Assembly: GCA_031276475.1 (NCBI GenBank) | Contig: JAISMZ010000123.1 | Span: 1 to 9,928, forward strand | Length of the DNA stretch: 9,928 nt | Direction of reading: 5' to 3' | Origin: Coriobacteriales bacterium | GTDB lineage: Bacteria; Actinomycetota; Coriobacteriia; Coriobacteriales; UBA8131 | In this document: in pieces, positions 1 to 6,099 of the stretch | Numbering within the stretch: position 1 is the stretch's first letter | Layout of the letters: the number at the start of each line of letters is the position of its first letter | Program-made: the position numbers and the translations under genes | The notes under the pieces: generated by a model | What the model saw: only the letters and a program-made list of their open reading frames with translations | Databases searched by the model: none | Told to the model about the DNA's origin: nothing

Positions 1-24
1 AAACGTAGTATGGAGCGCTGTAAA

Positions 25-387
25 ATGGAGTTTCTCAAAGTTTCTTCCAAGTCTTCACCGTCCTCGGTTGCCGGGGCCATAGCAGGCATGATCAAGGACG
101 GTTTGCCGGTCTCAATGCAAAGCGTCGGTGCTGGGGCGGTTAATCAGGCCGTCAAGGCCATGGCCATCGCCCGTGGTTTTCTCGCACCGGTGGGCATCGA
201 GATCGTCTGCATCCCTTCCTTTACCGACGTGGTGGTGGAGGGCAAGAAGATCACTGCCATCCATTTTGCCATTGAGCCCCGCTATCTGCGCGGCACGGTG
301 CTGCTGGACGAGGAGCCCTATGCGGATTACCTTACCCAGCAGGTCGCGCCTGCCAACAGCTTTCCTGTGGACAGTTTTCAGCTGTGA
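25..387 (+). CDS. spoVS: Stage V sporulation protein S (SpoVS), with C-terminal extension
   Basis: Small Alba-like regulatory protein needed in Bacillus for late sporulation stages (spore coat and septation control); its biochemical role is poorly defined. The first 86 residues match the family almost end to end: the N-terminal LKVSSKSSPSSVAGAIAG, the central GAGAVNQAVKAMAIARGF, and the closing ITAIHFAIEPR. Typical SpoVS stops there, at about 86 aa. This protein runs on for 34 residues (to 120 aa), ending in an acidic, then Pro/Phe-containing tail of unknown role. I chose ATG 25 because GGAG lies 9 nt upstream (12-15) and because MEFLKV matches the family N-terminus; an in-frame ATG at 10 would add five residues with no visible ribosome site. 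It lies upstream of miaB in the same direction, an order resembling Bacillus. Identity is from recalled family sequence; the extension is seen directly. Confidence 0.93.
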   Translation: MEFLKVSSKSSPSSVAGAIAGMIKDGLPVSMQSVGAGAVNQAVKAMAIARGFLAPVGIEIVCIPSFTDVVVEGKKITAIHFAIEPRYLRGTVLLDEEPYADYLTQQVAPANSFPVDSFQL

Positions 388-490
388 ACGGTTGTTCTCG
401 CTCATGCCGGCGCCGCTTTAAAAGTTGGTCGTCTGTGCCTGTTCTCTGTGCGCTGCCGATAGCTGCTCGATGCGTCTTCCCGATGCCGAG

Positions 491-513
491 CGGCCCAGTC
501 TGGCCGTAATTTT
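491..513 (+). terminator. Weak terminator-like hairpin between spoVS and miaB
   Basis: CGGCC (491-495) pairs with GGCCG (502-506) around a 6-nt loop, followed by the T-rich TAATTTT. The stem is only 5 bp and the T run is broken, so it may be a weak terminator of spoVS or simply part of the miaB leader. The rest of the 151-nt gap (388-538) shows no gene and no convincing promoter. Confidence 0.3.
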
Positions 514-538
514 AATCTACGGGTGTGAGTAAGAAGAT

Positions 539-2014
539 ATGCTACCGAATAACCAATTCTCAGGATTGTCCTATATCGTCTGTACCTTTGGCTGCCAGAT
601 GAACAAGCACGATTCTGAGCGCGTGGCCGGACTGCTGGACTCATTGGGCGCCCTGCCTGTGGCCACGGCTGCGCAGGCTGACATCGTCGTCTATCTTACC
701 TGCTGCGTGCGCGAGGCGGCCGATGTGCGCCTTAAGGGGCAGGTGTCATCGTTAAAAGGCCTACCACGCCCAGCGTCAGGCAGGCGCATTGTTGCCGTAG
801 GCGGTTGTATCGGCCAGCGCGACGGTGCTCGCCTGCTTGCGGAGTTGGATAACGTGGACGTTGTCTTTGGCACGCATAACATCGCCCATCTGCCCGCTCT
901 GCTGGCAGCGACGCAAACAGCTGTGGAGAAGGTCGTGGAGGTCTTGCCGCAGGCAGCCGTCCCGGCGGCAGAAGCTGCGCCGGCGGCCGACCTGCCCGCT
1001 CGTCGCGAACAGGCCTGGCACGCCTGGCTGCCAATCATGACTGGCTGCAACAACTTCTGTTCCTACTGCATCGTGCCCTACGTGCGCGGCCGCGAAGTCT
1101 CACGACCCCTGCCGGTGATCCTCGAGGAAGCCCAGCGCCTGCTCGGCGAGGGCGTGCACGAGATCACCCTGCTCGGTCAAAACGTCAACTCCTACGGCCG
1201 CGACCTCTACGGCCAGCCGCGCTTCAGCGAGGTGCTGCGGGCCATCGGCGCGACCGGCATCGAGCGCCTGCGCTTTGCCACATCGCACCCCAAGGACCTC
1301 TCCGAGGCGACCATCGCCGCCTTTGCCGAGGTGGACGCCGTAATGCCGGCCCTGCATCTGCCGGTGCAAAGTGGCTCAGACAGCATCCTGCGCGCCATGA
1401 ACCGCAACTACACGGCTGCCCACTACCTCTCTCTTGTGGAGAAGGTACGCGCTGCCTGCGCCGCCGCGGGCAAGGCCGAGCCGGCCTTCTCCACAGACAT
1501 CATCGTTGGCTTTCCCGGCGAGACGGCAGCCGACTTTGCCGATACGCTGGCATTGGTTCGCGCTGTGGGCTACGCCCAGGCCTTCACCTTCATCTACTCG
1601 CGCCGGGAGGGCACGCCGGCGGCAAAGCTCAGCGATGATACCCCGCGCGAGATTGTTCAGGAGCGCTTTGAGCAGCTGGTGGCCGCGGTGCAGCAAGGCG
1701 CCTGGCAGTGCAGTCAGCAAGAGCTCGGCGCGACGCTGCCGGTGCTTTTTGAGGGTTCGTCCAAGCGCGACGCCGCGGTGCTCGCCGGGCGCAGTCCGCG
1801 CAACCAGACGGTGCACGCGGCGCTGCCAGAGGGTACGCGGGCCGAGGACTTCATGGGGCGCATCCTGCCCGTGCGCATCGAGGAGGCCCGCACCTGGTAT
1901 CTGCGCGGGCGGCTGGTTGACGAGGGGGGAGCCAACGCAGCGGGTACCGGGGCGGGCACAACTGCTCCGTCCGCTCCGCCGGTATCTGGCCTGCCCGCGT
2001 CTGCGGCAGACTGA
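539..2014 (+). CDS. miaB: tRNA-2-methylthio-N6-dimethylallyladenosine synthase MiaB
   Basis: Radical-SAM methylthiotransferase that converts i6A to ms2i6A at position 37 of tRNAs reading UNN codons; it acts after MiaA, encoded next. An N-terminal UPF0004 domain carries the three auxiliary-cluster cysteines C19 (TFGCQMNKHDSE), C55 (TCCVRE) and C90 (GGCIGQ). The radical SAM core has C170-x3-C174-x2-C177 (GCNNFCSYC), then LPVQSGSDSILRAMNR and DIIVGFPGE. A TRAM RNA-binding domain spans about 393-460. The QMNKHDSE signature points to MiaB rather than the relatives RimO or MtaB. The usual TCSVRE is TCCVRE here, adding a cysteine (C56) beside the ligand. The last ~33 residues are an Ala/Gly/Pro-rich tail not needed by the family. 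ATG 539 is the only start that keeps C19 in a complete domain; its ribosome site (GAGTAAGAAG) is weak. Confidence 0.96.
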   Translation: MLPNNQFSGLSYIVCTFGCQMNKHDSERVAGLLDSLGALPVATAAQADIVVYLTCCVREAADVRLKGQVSSLKGLPRPASGRRIVAVGGCIGQRDGARLLAELDNVDVVFGTHNIAHLPALLAATQTAVEKVVEVLPQAAVPAAEAAPAADLPARREQAWHAWLPIMTGCNNFCSYCIVPYVRGREVSRPLPVILEEAQRLLGEGVHEITLLGQNVNSYGRDLYGQPRFSEVLRAIGATGIERLRFATSHPKDLSEATIAAFAEVDAVMPALHLPVQSGSDSILRAMNRNYTAAHYLSLVEKVRAACAAAGKAEPAFSTDIIVGFPGETAADFADTLALVRAVGYAQAFTFIYSRREGTPAAKLSDDTPREIVQERFEQLVAAVQQGAWQCSQQELGATLPVLFEGSSKRDAAVLAGRSPRNQTVHAALPEGTRAEDFMGRILPVRIEEARTWYLRGRLVDEGGANAAGTGAGTTAPSAPPVSGLPASAAD

Positions 2015-2026
2015 GGAACGCTCCCG

Positions 2027-3076
2027 GTGTCCGCCTCTGTGCCTGTAGAAGCCGCTGCGCCGGCAACGGCCTTGCCAGACGCGCCCACGCACAGCTGCCT
2101 CGCGCCAGGCCAAGTGCTTGCCGTGGTCGGTGCCACCGCGACAGGAAAATCCGCGCTGGCCGATGCCCTGGCGGCCGAGTTGGGCGGCGAGATAGTATCG
2201 GCCGACTCGATGCAGGTTTATCGGGGAATGAACATCGGCACGGCCAAGACGCCGAGCGCCGAGCGCAACGTGCCCTATCACTGCCTCGACCTGGTTGAGC
2301 CGGGAGAGCCATTCACGGCCGCCCTCTACCAGCGCGCGGCGCGCTCGGCGATCGATGATATTCAGGCGCGTGGACGCCTGCCGGTGCTCTGCGGCGGCAG
2401 CGGCCTTTATGTCCGCGTGGCCCTGGATGACTTTTGCTTTGACCAGCGCTCCGAAGAGGGCGTATCCGCGCCGACTACCACCGCCCTGCGCCAGCAGCTT
2501 CAGGCCCAGGCCGATGCCCTCGGTGCTCTGGAGTTCCACCGCCTGTTAGCCGAGCGCGACCCAGCCAGCGCCGCCCTGATCCACCCCCATAACGTCCGCC
2601 GGGTGGTGCGCGCCTTTGAGCTTTTGCAGCAGGGTAGCAGCTACGCCGAACAGAGTGCGTCCTTCTGCGAATACCGCGCCTTTTATCCCAGCCGTTACCT
2701 GGGCATCGCCGTAGAGCCCGCGCTGCTTTACCGCGCGATAGAAGCCCGGGTGGACCGAATGCTCGAGCAGGGTCTGCTGGACGAGGTGCGCGGGCTTTTG
2801 CAGCGGGGACTGCGCGAGGCGCTGACGGCCGCCCAGGCCATCGGCTACAAAGAGCTGGTCGCGCATCTGGAGGGGCAGATTACTCTGGAGGAGGCCAGCG
2901 CGCAGATCAAGCAGGCGACCCGCCGTTTTGCCAAGCGTCAGCGCAGTTGGTTCAAGCGCGACCCGCGGATTTGCTGGATAGAGGCCAGCGACCTGCACGA
3001 ACAGGCATTGGACGGCCACTTGGACGCCTCGGGACTGACCTGCGCCCTGTACGAGCGGGCGCTTAAGCTGCTGTGA
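2027..3076 (+). CDS. miaA: tRNA dimethylallyltransferase MiaA
   Basis: Transfers the dimethylallyl group from DMAPP to N6 of A37 in tRNAs reading UNN codons, giving i6A, the substrate of MiaB. The P-loop GATATGKS is at residues 35-42, followed by the family signature IVSADSMQVYRGMNIGTAK with D60, S61 and Q63. Further family blocks are YHCLDLVEPGEPF, LPVLCGGSGLYV, HNVRRVVRAFE and, near the C-terminus, AIGYKEL with a basic TRRFAKRQRSWFKRD segment typical of the tRNA-binding region. At 349 aa it is longer than the usual ~300-315 because of a ~27-residue Ala/Pro-rich N-terminal lead. The start is GTG 2027, with AGGA at 2014-2017 and 9 nt spacing; GTG 2039 is a less well spaced alternative. Only 12 nt separate it from the miaB stop, so the two are almost certainly co-transcribed. 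Confidence 0.96.
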   Translation: MSASVPVEAAAPATALPDAPTHSCLAPGQVLAVVGATATGKSALADALAAELGGEIVSADSMQVYRGMNIGTAKTPSAERNVPYHCLDLVEPGEPFTAALYQRAARSAIDDIQARGRLPVLCGGSGLYVRVALDDFCFDQRSEEGVSAPTTTALRQQLQAQADALGALEFHRLLAERDPASAALIHPHNVRRVVRAFELLQQGSSYAEQSASFCEYRAFYPSRYLGIAVEPALLYRAIEARVDRMLEQGLLDEVRGLLQRGLREALTAAQAIGYKELVAHLEGQITLEEASAQIKQATRRFAKRQRSWFKRDPRICWIEASDLHEQALDGHLDASGLTCALYERALKLL

Positions 3077-3132
3077 GATAACGGTAGAGGACGAAAGAGA
3101 TTGGTTTGAGCAAGCCGATAACGGAGGGTCGG

Positions 3133-4281
3133 ATGAACGGCTTCACCCAACAACTCAAGGAATACGCGCTGGAGATTGGCTACAGCCGGGTGGGCATTAT
3201 CGCTGCCGACGATTTTGAGGAATTCATCAAGATTCTGGAACAGAGGATCGACACTTATGACTGGTGGATCAACGCCGTGCAAACCCCGCTGGATTGGGCC
3301 CGGCCGCGCAAGATGGTCCCGGAATGCAAATCGCTCATCGTTTTGCTCTACGATCACGCCCAGAAGCGCTTCCCCGAATCCCTCTGCCAGATGATGGGGC
3401 GTGTCTATCAGGCACGCTGCTACTTTGCGCCGCCAGATAACATCAACGGCGCCCGCCGCGAACTGCTGCGGAGCTTTCTGGCCGAGGCCGGTTTTACGGC
3501 CGAGGAGCTTCACTGGATGCCGATGCGCTGGGCGGGCCTGCGGGCGGGGCTTACGACCTTTGGCAAGAACAACTGCGCCTATGCCCCGGGCCTGGGCTCG
3601 TTCATCGTCTTCACGGTGATCGCCACCAATGCGACCCTCACGTTTGACCAGCCCAATGTGGCAACAAGCACCTGCCCGCCGGACTGCAGGCGCTGCATTG
3701 ACGCCTGCCCTACGCAGGCCCTGATTGCGCCGTTTCAGCTTGACCCGCGGCGCTGCGTGGGCTTTAGCAACTGGATGCCGCAGATAAGCTACGTCCCGCG
3801 CGAGCTGCGGCCCCTGCTCGGCGGCCGGATACACGGCTGCGACGCCTGCCAGGAGGCCTGCCCGCGCAACGAGCCCGTGCTCAAGGCCAACGCCGCGCGC
3901 CCACGCGATGATCTGCTGGAGCTGCTCAAAGACGAGCTCAGCTACCAGCAGATGCTGCATATGTCCGAGGGCTACTACGCCGCACGCATCCGGCCGCTGA
4001 TGTATAACTACATCAAAGATCCCAAGAAGTTCCAACGCAACGCCGCGATTGCAATCGGCAATACCCACGACGCCCGCTACCTCCCCGATCTGGCGCAGGA
4101 ATTGGAGAACGACGACGCCATAATTCGCGCCCACGTCGCCTGGGCGATAGGCCAGATAGGCGGCAGCGAGGCTCTCGGCCTGCTGCAAGGCCGCCTGAGC
4201 ATCGAGTCCGACGAGCAGGTGCGCGAGGAGTTGCGCTCGGCGCTCAGCGAAGCGGCGGTCGGGCTGCAGATTCAGTCCTGA
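3133..4281 (+). CDS. QueG-like double [4Fe-4S] protein with C-terminal HEAT-like repeats, substrate unknown
   Basis: COG1600-type protein related to epoxyqueuosine reductase, the cobalamin/Fe-S enzyme of queuosine synthesis. The ferredoxin-like segment has C181-x3-C185-x2-C188-x3-C192, C208, then C236-x2-C239-x3-C243, enough for two [4Fe-4S] clusters. Residues ~300-375 resemble the HEAT repeats that end Bacillus QueG (AHVAWAIGQIGG), and the 382-aa length fits that form. The catalytic region differs: the DYH-type motif is replaced around VYQARCYFAPP, and the VDTGEL stretch holding the proposed catalytic Asp aligns ungapped with EELHWM (E125). The first cluster motif also has one extra residue. 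I therefore do not call it QueG. ATG 3133 has GGAGG 5 nt upstream and matches family N-termini; TTG 3106 is the alternative. It lies 56 nt after miaA, probably in the same operon, with no hairpin visible between. Confidence 0.82.
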   Translation: MNGFTQQLKEYALEIGYSRVGIIAADDFEEFIKILEQRIDTYDWWINAVQTPLDWARPRKMVPECKSLIVLLYDHAQKRFPESLCQMMGRVYQARCYFAPPDNINGARRELLRSFLAEAGFTAEELHWMPMRWAGLRAGLTTFGKNNCAYAPGLGSFIVFTVIATNATLTFDQPNVATSTCPPDCRRCIDACPTQALIAPFQLDPRRCVGFSNWMPQISYVPRELRPLLGGRIHGCDACQEACPRNEPVLKANAARPRDDLLELLKDELSYQQMLHMSEGYYAARIRPLMYNYIKDPKKFQRNAAIAIGNTHDARYLPDLAQELENDDAIIRAHVAWAIGQIGGSEALGLLQGRLSIESDEQVREELRSALSEAAVGLQIQS

Positions 4282-4303
4282 GCGGAACCCCGCATCACAG
4301 GGC

Positions 4304-4332
4304 AGCAGCGCTACTCAGGCGCCCGCGCTGCT
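4304..4332. repeat. Hairpin copy 1, 8-bp stem, loop starting TACTCAGGC
   Basis: AGCAGCGC (4304-4311) pairs perfectly with GCGCTGCT (4325-4332) around a 13-nt loop. It sits in the 102-nt gap between two convergent genes, where a bidirectional transcript end is expected. There is no T run on either side, so it is not a standard intrinsic terminator. Confidence 0.5.
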
Positions 4333-4375
4333 TGGGCGTGCTGGTGGCTGGGGTGACATTGCCCGCCTCCAGACA

Positions 4376-4398
4376 GGCGCTACTCAGGCACCAGCGCC
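4376..4398. repeat. Hairpin copy 2, 5-bp stem, same loop start
   Basis: GGCGC (4376-4380) pairs with GCGCC (4394-4398) around a 13-nt loop whose first nine bases equal those of copy 1. The shared 13-nt direct repeat is at 4308-4320 and 4377-4389, 69 nt apart. The loop contains the stop codon of the minus-strand gene (TGA, complement of 4384-4386). Confidence 0.45.
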
Positions 4399-5214
4399 AC
4401 TGCGGCGACGGGGGATGCCCGCCTCGCAGGGCACGGCGACCTGGCATTTTCCGCATCCGTAATAGGGCAAGCCGCTGCGGCGTACCAGGTTGAGCTTCTC
4501 CATACAACGGATTTCATCCTTGTCATGCATTTTGTTGATTGCTCCTACCGGGCATTTGATGCGACAGGCTCCACAGTTTATGCAGTAGTCAACAAGGCCG
4601 GAGTACTCGCGGACAGTCGGCTGCAACTTAAGCGAGGTAACGATTGAAAATATCCGTCCTGCGACGCCTTTTTTGGTGATCAGCCCCTTGGAAAGCGATA
4701 AGGTCCCCAGCCCGCAGCAGTAGCCCACATGGCGCTCCGACCAGTTGTTCGCAAACAGGACGCCATCAGGCGGCGTGCCCCTTGTCTCTATGAAGCGCTC
4801 GTCCAGGGCCGGCACCAGCGCGGCGTAGCCAGCCTGCTGAAGCAGCTCGCAGATCTGTAGCGCCAGCCGTTCCAGCAGGGCCTGACCCTCGATGCGGCCG
4901 TGCAGCCAGCCCCAGGAGACGTCGGGGCCTTTGCGGTTGCTGGCCCGTATCGCCTCGCTGAGCGGCAAAAAGCAGCAGATCACCGTCTCGGCCTCGGGCA
5001 GCCATTCGCGCGGTGGCATCAGCGAGACGCTCGCCTCAGGATGGTTCTTAAGCTGCAACAGATCCTCATTATCGGCGCTGCCGTAGGCAAAGAGCGGCTC
5101 GGAGAATAGCGCCGTGCCGGCCAGCGAGGCCACGCGGGCAACGTCTTTTGGGATCTGGTTGGCCTCGGTTGCCAGAAAGGCGGAGGCGAAGAACTCTATG
5201 TGGACTTTGTTCAT
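4384..5214 (-). CDS. Short QueG-related double [4Fe-4S] protein (COG1600-like), function unknown
   Basis: A 276-aa iron-sulphur protein of the kind often auto-annotated as epoxyqueuosine reductase, without proof. The N-terminal ~200 residues look like the substrate/cofactor domain of that superfamily, with the block NNWSERHVGYCCGLGTLSL (157-175) where QueG has its DTG-ELSDRAVAERAG region, then SKGLITKKGVAGR. The C-terminus holds C211-x2-C214-x2-C217-x3-C221, C237, and C254-x2-C257-x5-C263, fitting two [4Fe-4S] clusters. HEAT repeats are absent. The start is ATG with GGAG 6 nt upstream (complement of 5221-5224). No signal peptide is seen, so it is probably cytoplasmic. It converges on the longer QueG-like gene and diverges from guaD. 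Fold and cluster count are well supported; cobalamin binding and substrate are not. Confidence 0.8.
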   Translation of the reverse strand: MNKVHIEFFASAFLATEANQIPKDVARVASLAGTALFSEPLFAYGSADNEDLLQLKNHPEASVSLMPPREWLPEAETVICCFLPLSEAIRASNRKGPDVSWGWLHGRIEGQALLERLALQICELLQQAGYAALVPALDERFIETRGTPPDGVLFANNWSERHVGYCCGLGTLSLSKGLITKKGVAGRIFSIVTSLKLQPTVREYSGLVDYCINCGACRIKCPVGAINKMHDKDEIRCMEKLNLVRRSGLPYYGCGKCQVAVPCEAGIPRRRSGAGA

Positions 5215-5242
5215 GGTTGGCTCCGGTCATCTGGTCATTTGC

Positions 5243-5271
5243 GGCGGCCTCGCTGTTTGCGGCCGGCCGCC
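5243..5271. repeat. GC-rich inverted repeats in the divergent intergenic region
   Basis: GGCGGCC (5243-5249) is complementary to GGCCGCC (5265-5271), and GCGGCCGGCCGC (5259-5270) is a perfect 12-bp palindrome. They lie in the transcribed leader expected for the minus-strand Fe-S gene. No T run follows on either strand, so they are not clear terminators. Confidence 0.4.
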
Positions 5272-5318
5272 CGGTTATCTTCCCATGGTATCAGAGACGC
5301 TACAGTGACACAGAGGAG

Positions 5319-5333
5319 ACGTAATCATTATCA
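5319..5333 (-). promoter_or_regulatory. Possible Fur-like box upstream of the short QueG-like gene
   Basis: On the minus strand this reads TGATAATGATTACGT. Against the 7-1-7 Fur consensus TGATAAT-N-ATTATCA it matches the whole left arm and the first four bases of the right arm, 11 of 14. It lies about 105 nt upstream of the Fe-S gene start and 80 nt upstream of guaD. One degraded site in AT-poor DNA is weak evidence; it could be chance or a core promoter. Confidence 0.25.
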
Positions 5334-5369
5334 AGACAGTAGCTCGCCATTACTTCAGCCAACATGCGC

Positions 5370-5375
5370 TACAAT
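5370..5375 (+). promoter_or_regulatory. Candidate -10 element (TACAAT) for guanine deaminase
   Basis: TACAAT lies 36 nt before the guaD ATG, a plausible place for a -10 box. No good -35 hexamer is found 16-18 nt upstream, so promoter strength and sigma factor cannot be judged. Confidence 0.3.
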
Positions 5376-5411
5376 TCGTCCGGTAGTAATCGCACAGGAA
5401 AGTGAGGAAAG

Positions 5412-5876
5412 ATGACTGAGGCAATGTCTGTGGCCATCGAGGAGGCCAATCAGGGAATCGATGCCCACGAGGGTGGGCCGTTTGGTGCCGTTATCGTTAA
5501 GGACGGCGTGATCATCGGGCGCGGGCACAACCGCGTCATAGGCAAGAAGGATCCTACGGCGCACGCCGAAATGGAGGCCATTCGTGATGCGGCAGCAACG
5601 CTGGGTGATTTTGATCTCTCCGGCGCCGAGCTTTTTACCACCTGCGCGCCTTGCCCGATGTGTCTGGGAGCAATACTCTGGGCGCGACTCGACAAGGTTC
5701 ATTACTGTCTGCTGCCCGAAGACGTCGCCGCTATCGGCTTTGACGACGTAGCCTTTCATCAGGCGATGGCCGACAAGGCTTTTTTGGAGAAGTACCTTCT
5801 GCAGGATGACGCCCAGCGCAACGAGTGCCTAAAGATGCTCGATAACTACTGCCAAAGCGAGCACACGGAATACTGA
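5412..5876 (+). CDS. guaD: Guanine deaminase (CDA-fold, GuaD type)
   Basis: Zinc hydrolase of the cytidine-deaminase fold that converts guanine to xanthine and ammonia in cytoplasmic purine salvage or catabolism. Visible signatures are GGPFGAVIVKDG (21-32), H51-A-E53 for the zinc ligand and proton-shuttling Glu, and C81-P-M-C84 for the other zinc ligands. The GFDD stretch and the terminal tyrosine (...TEY) match B. subtilis GuaD, where residues from the domain-swapped C-terminus complete the active site. Length (154 aa against 156) agrees and argues against the tRNA adenosine deaminase TadA, which lacks GFDD and the C-terminal Tyr. ATG 5412 follows GTGAGGAAAG, a good though tightly spaced ribosome site. 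It stands alone, followed by a terminator and then a BMP-family transporter that probably supplies purine nucleosides. Confidence 0.92.
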   Translation: MTEAMSVAIEEANQGIDAHEGGPFGAVIVKDGVIIGRGHNRVIGKKDPTAHAEMEAIRDAAATLGDFDLSGAELFTTCAPCPMCLGAILWARLDKVHYCLLPEDVAAIGFDDVAFHQAMADKAFLEKYLLQDDAQRNECLKMLDNYCQSEHTEY

Positions 5877-5883
5877 GGCGAGG

Positions 5884-5899
5884 CGAGGCGGCCGCCTCG
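5884..5899. repeat. Perfect 16-bp GC palindrome just after guaD
   Basis: CGAGGCGGCCGCCTCG equals its own reverse complement. It starts 7 nt after the guaD stop. Without a loop or T run it is more likely a cruciform-capable or protein-binding site, or a relic of GC repeat expansion, than a terminator. Confidence 0.55.
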
Positions 5900-5904
5900 G
5901 CACG

Positions 5905-5949
5905 GCGGCTGCGGGGCCAGCGGCTGCGGGGCCAGCGGCTGCCGGGACG
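5905..5949 (+). repeat. 15-bp tandem repeat, three units
   Basis: Two identical units GCGGCTGCGGGGCCA (5905-5919, 5920-5934) are followed by a third (5935-5949) differing at three positions. The third unit provides most of the left arm of the following terminator. GGACGGCCGC also occurs twice nearby (5945-5954, 5971-5980). Confidence 0.8.
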
Positions 5950-5963
5950 GCCGCTGAGTTTTT
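5933..5963 (+). terminator. Intrinsic terminator after guaD
   Basis: CAGCGGC (5933-5939) pairs with GCCGCTG (5950-5956) around a 10-nt loop, followed after AG by TTTTT (5959-5963). It would separate guaD from the transporter operon, implying the latter has its own promoter. Confidence 0.75.
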
Positions 5964-6018
5964 GTAACCAGGACGGCCGCAAGATGTAAAACCGCCCGCC
6001 CGCCTCCACAGGAACGCC

Positions 6019-6052
6019 TTGAAATCAACTGTTAACAAAGAAAAGGTAAAAT
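6019..6052 (+). promoter_or_regulatory. Possible promoter region of the BMP transporter operon
   Basis: TTGAAA (6019-6024) and TAAAAT (6047-6052) are good hexamers but 22 nt apart, too far for a standard sigma-A promoter. TGTTAACA, an 8-bp palindrome, lies between them (6030-6037). A second -10-like TAGAAT is at 6080-6085. A promoter here is expected because of the upstream terminator, but the exact site is not resolved. Confidence 0.3.
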
Positions 6053-6071
6053 CGGAGCAAAATTGAAGTGC

Positions 6072-6084
6072 TTCTACGGTAGAA
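6072..6084. promoter_or_regulatory. Operator-like inverted repeat TTCTAC-G-GTAGAA
   Basis: Two perfect 6-nt arms flank one central base, overlapping the -10-like TAGAAT. Such a 6-1-6 site could bind a dimeric repressor, or form a small RNA fold if transcription starts upstream. No regulator is encoded in the window and the motif was not recognised. Confidence 0.35.
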
Positions 6085-6099
6085 TGGTCAGGTAGGTTA

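Noticed and set aside
1376..2539. 387-codon open frame on the minus strand across miaB and miaA
   Set aside because: It spans two clearly identified genes and their junction; its Arg/Gly/His-rich translation is typical of antisense shadow.
3106..3132. TTG 3106 as start of the QueG-like protein
   Set aside because: It has no well-spaced ribosome site, whereas ATG 3133 has GGAGG 5 nt upstream and gives a family-like N-terminus.
2938..4188. 416-codon open frame on the minus strand opposite the QueG-like gene
   Set aside because: It is longer than the plus-strand gene, but has no recognisable motif, while the plus strand carries complete Fe-S cysteine motifs, a good ribosome site and HEAT-like repeats. 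Long antisense frames are common in GC-rich coding DNA.
4304..4332. Intrinsic terminator for the convergent pair
   Set aside because: The hairpin is good but no T run follows on either strand, so it is reported as a repeat hairpin only.
4295..4507. Small minus-strand frame containing both copies of the hairpin repeat in the same phase
   Set aside because: The two repeats are 69 nt apart, a multiple of three, but the frame largely overlaps the Fe-S protein end in another phase and has no ribosome site that I can support.
5412..5876. tRNA adenosine deaminase TadA as the identity of this deaminase
   Set aside because: The GFDD segment, the length and the terminal tyrosine match GuaD; TadA-specific features are not seen.
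6040..6090. Purine riboswitch before the BMP transporter
   Set aside because: CTTCTACGG faintly recalls the conserved GTTTCTACC, but the other conserved purine-aptamer segments and pairing are missing.
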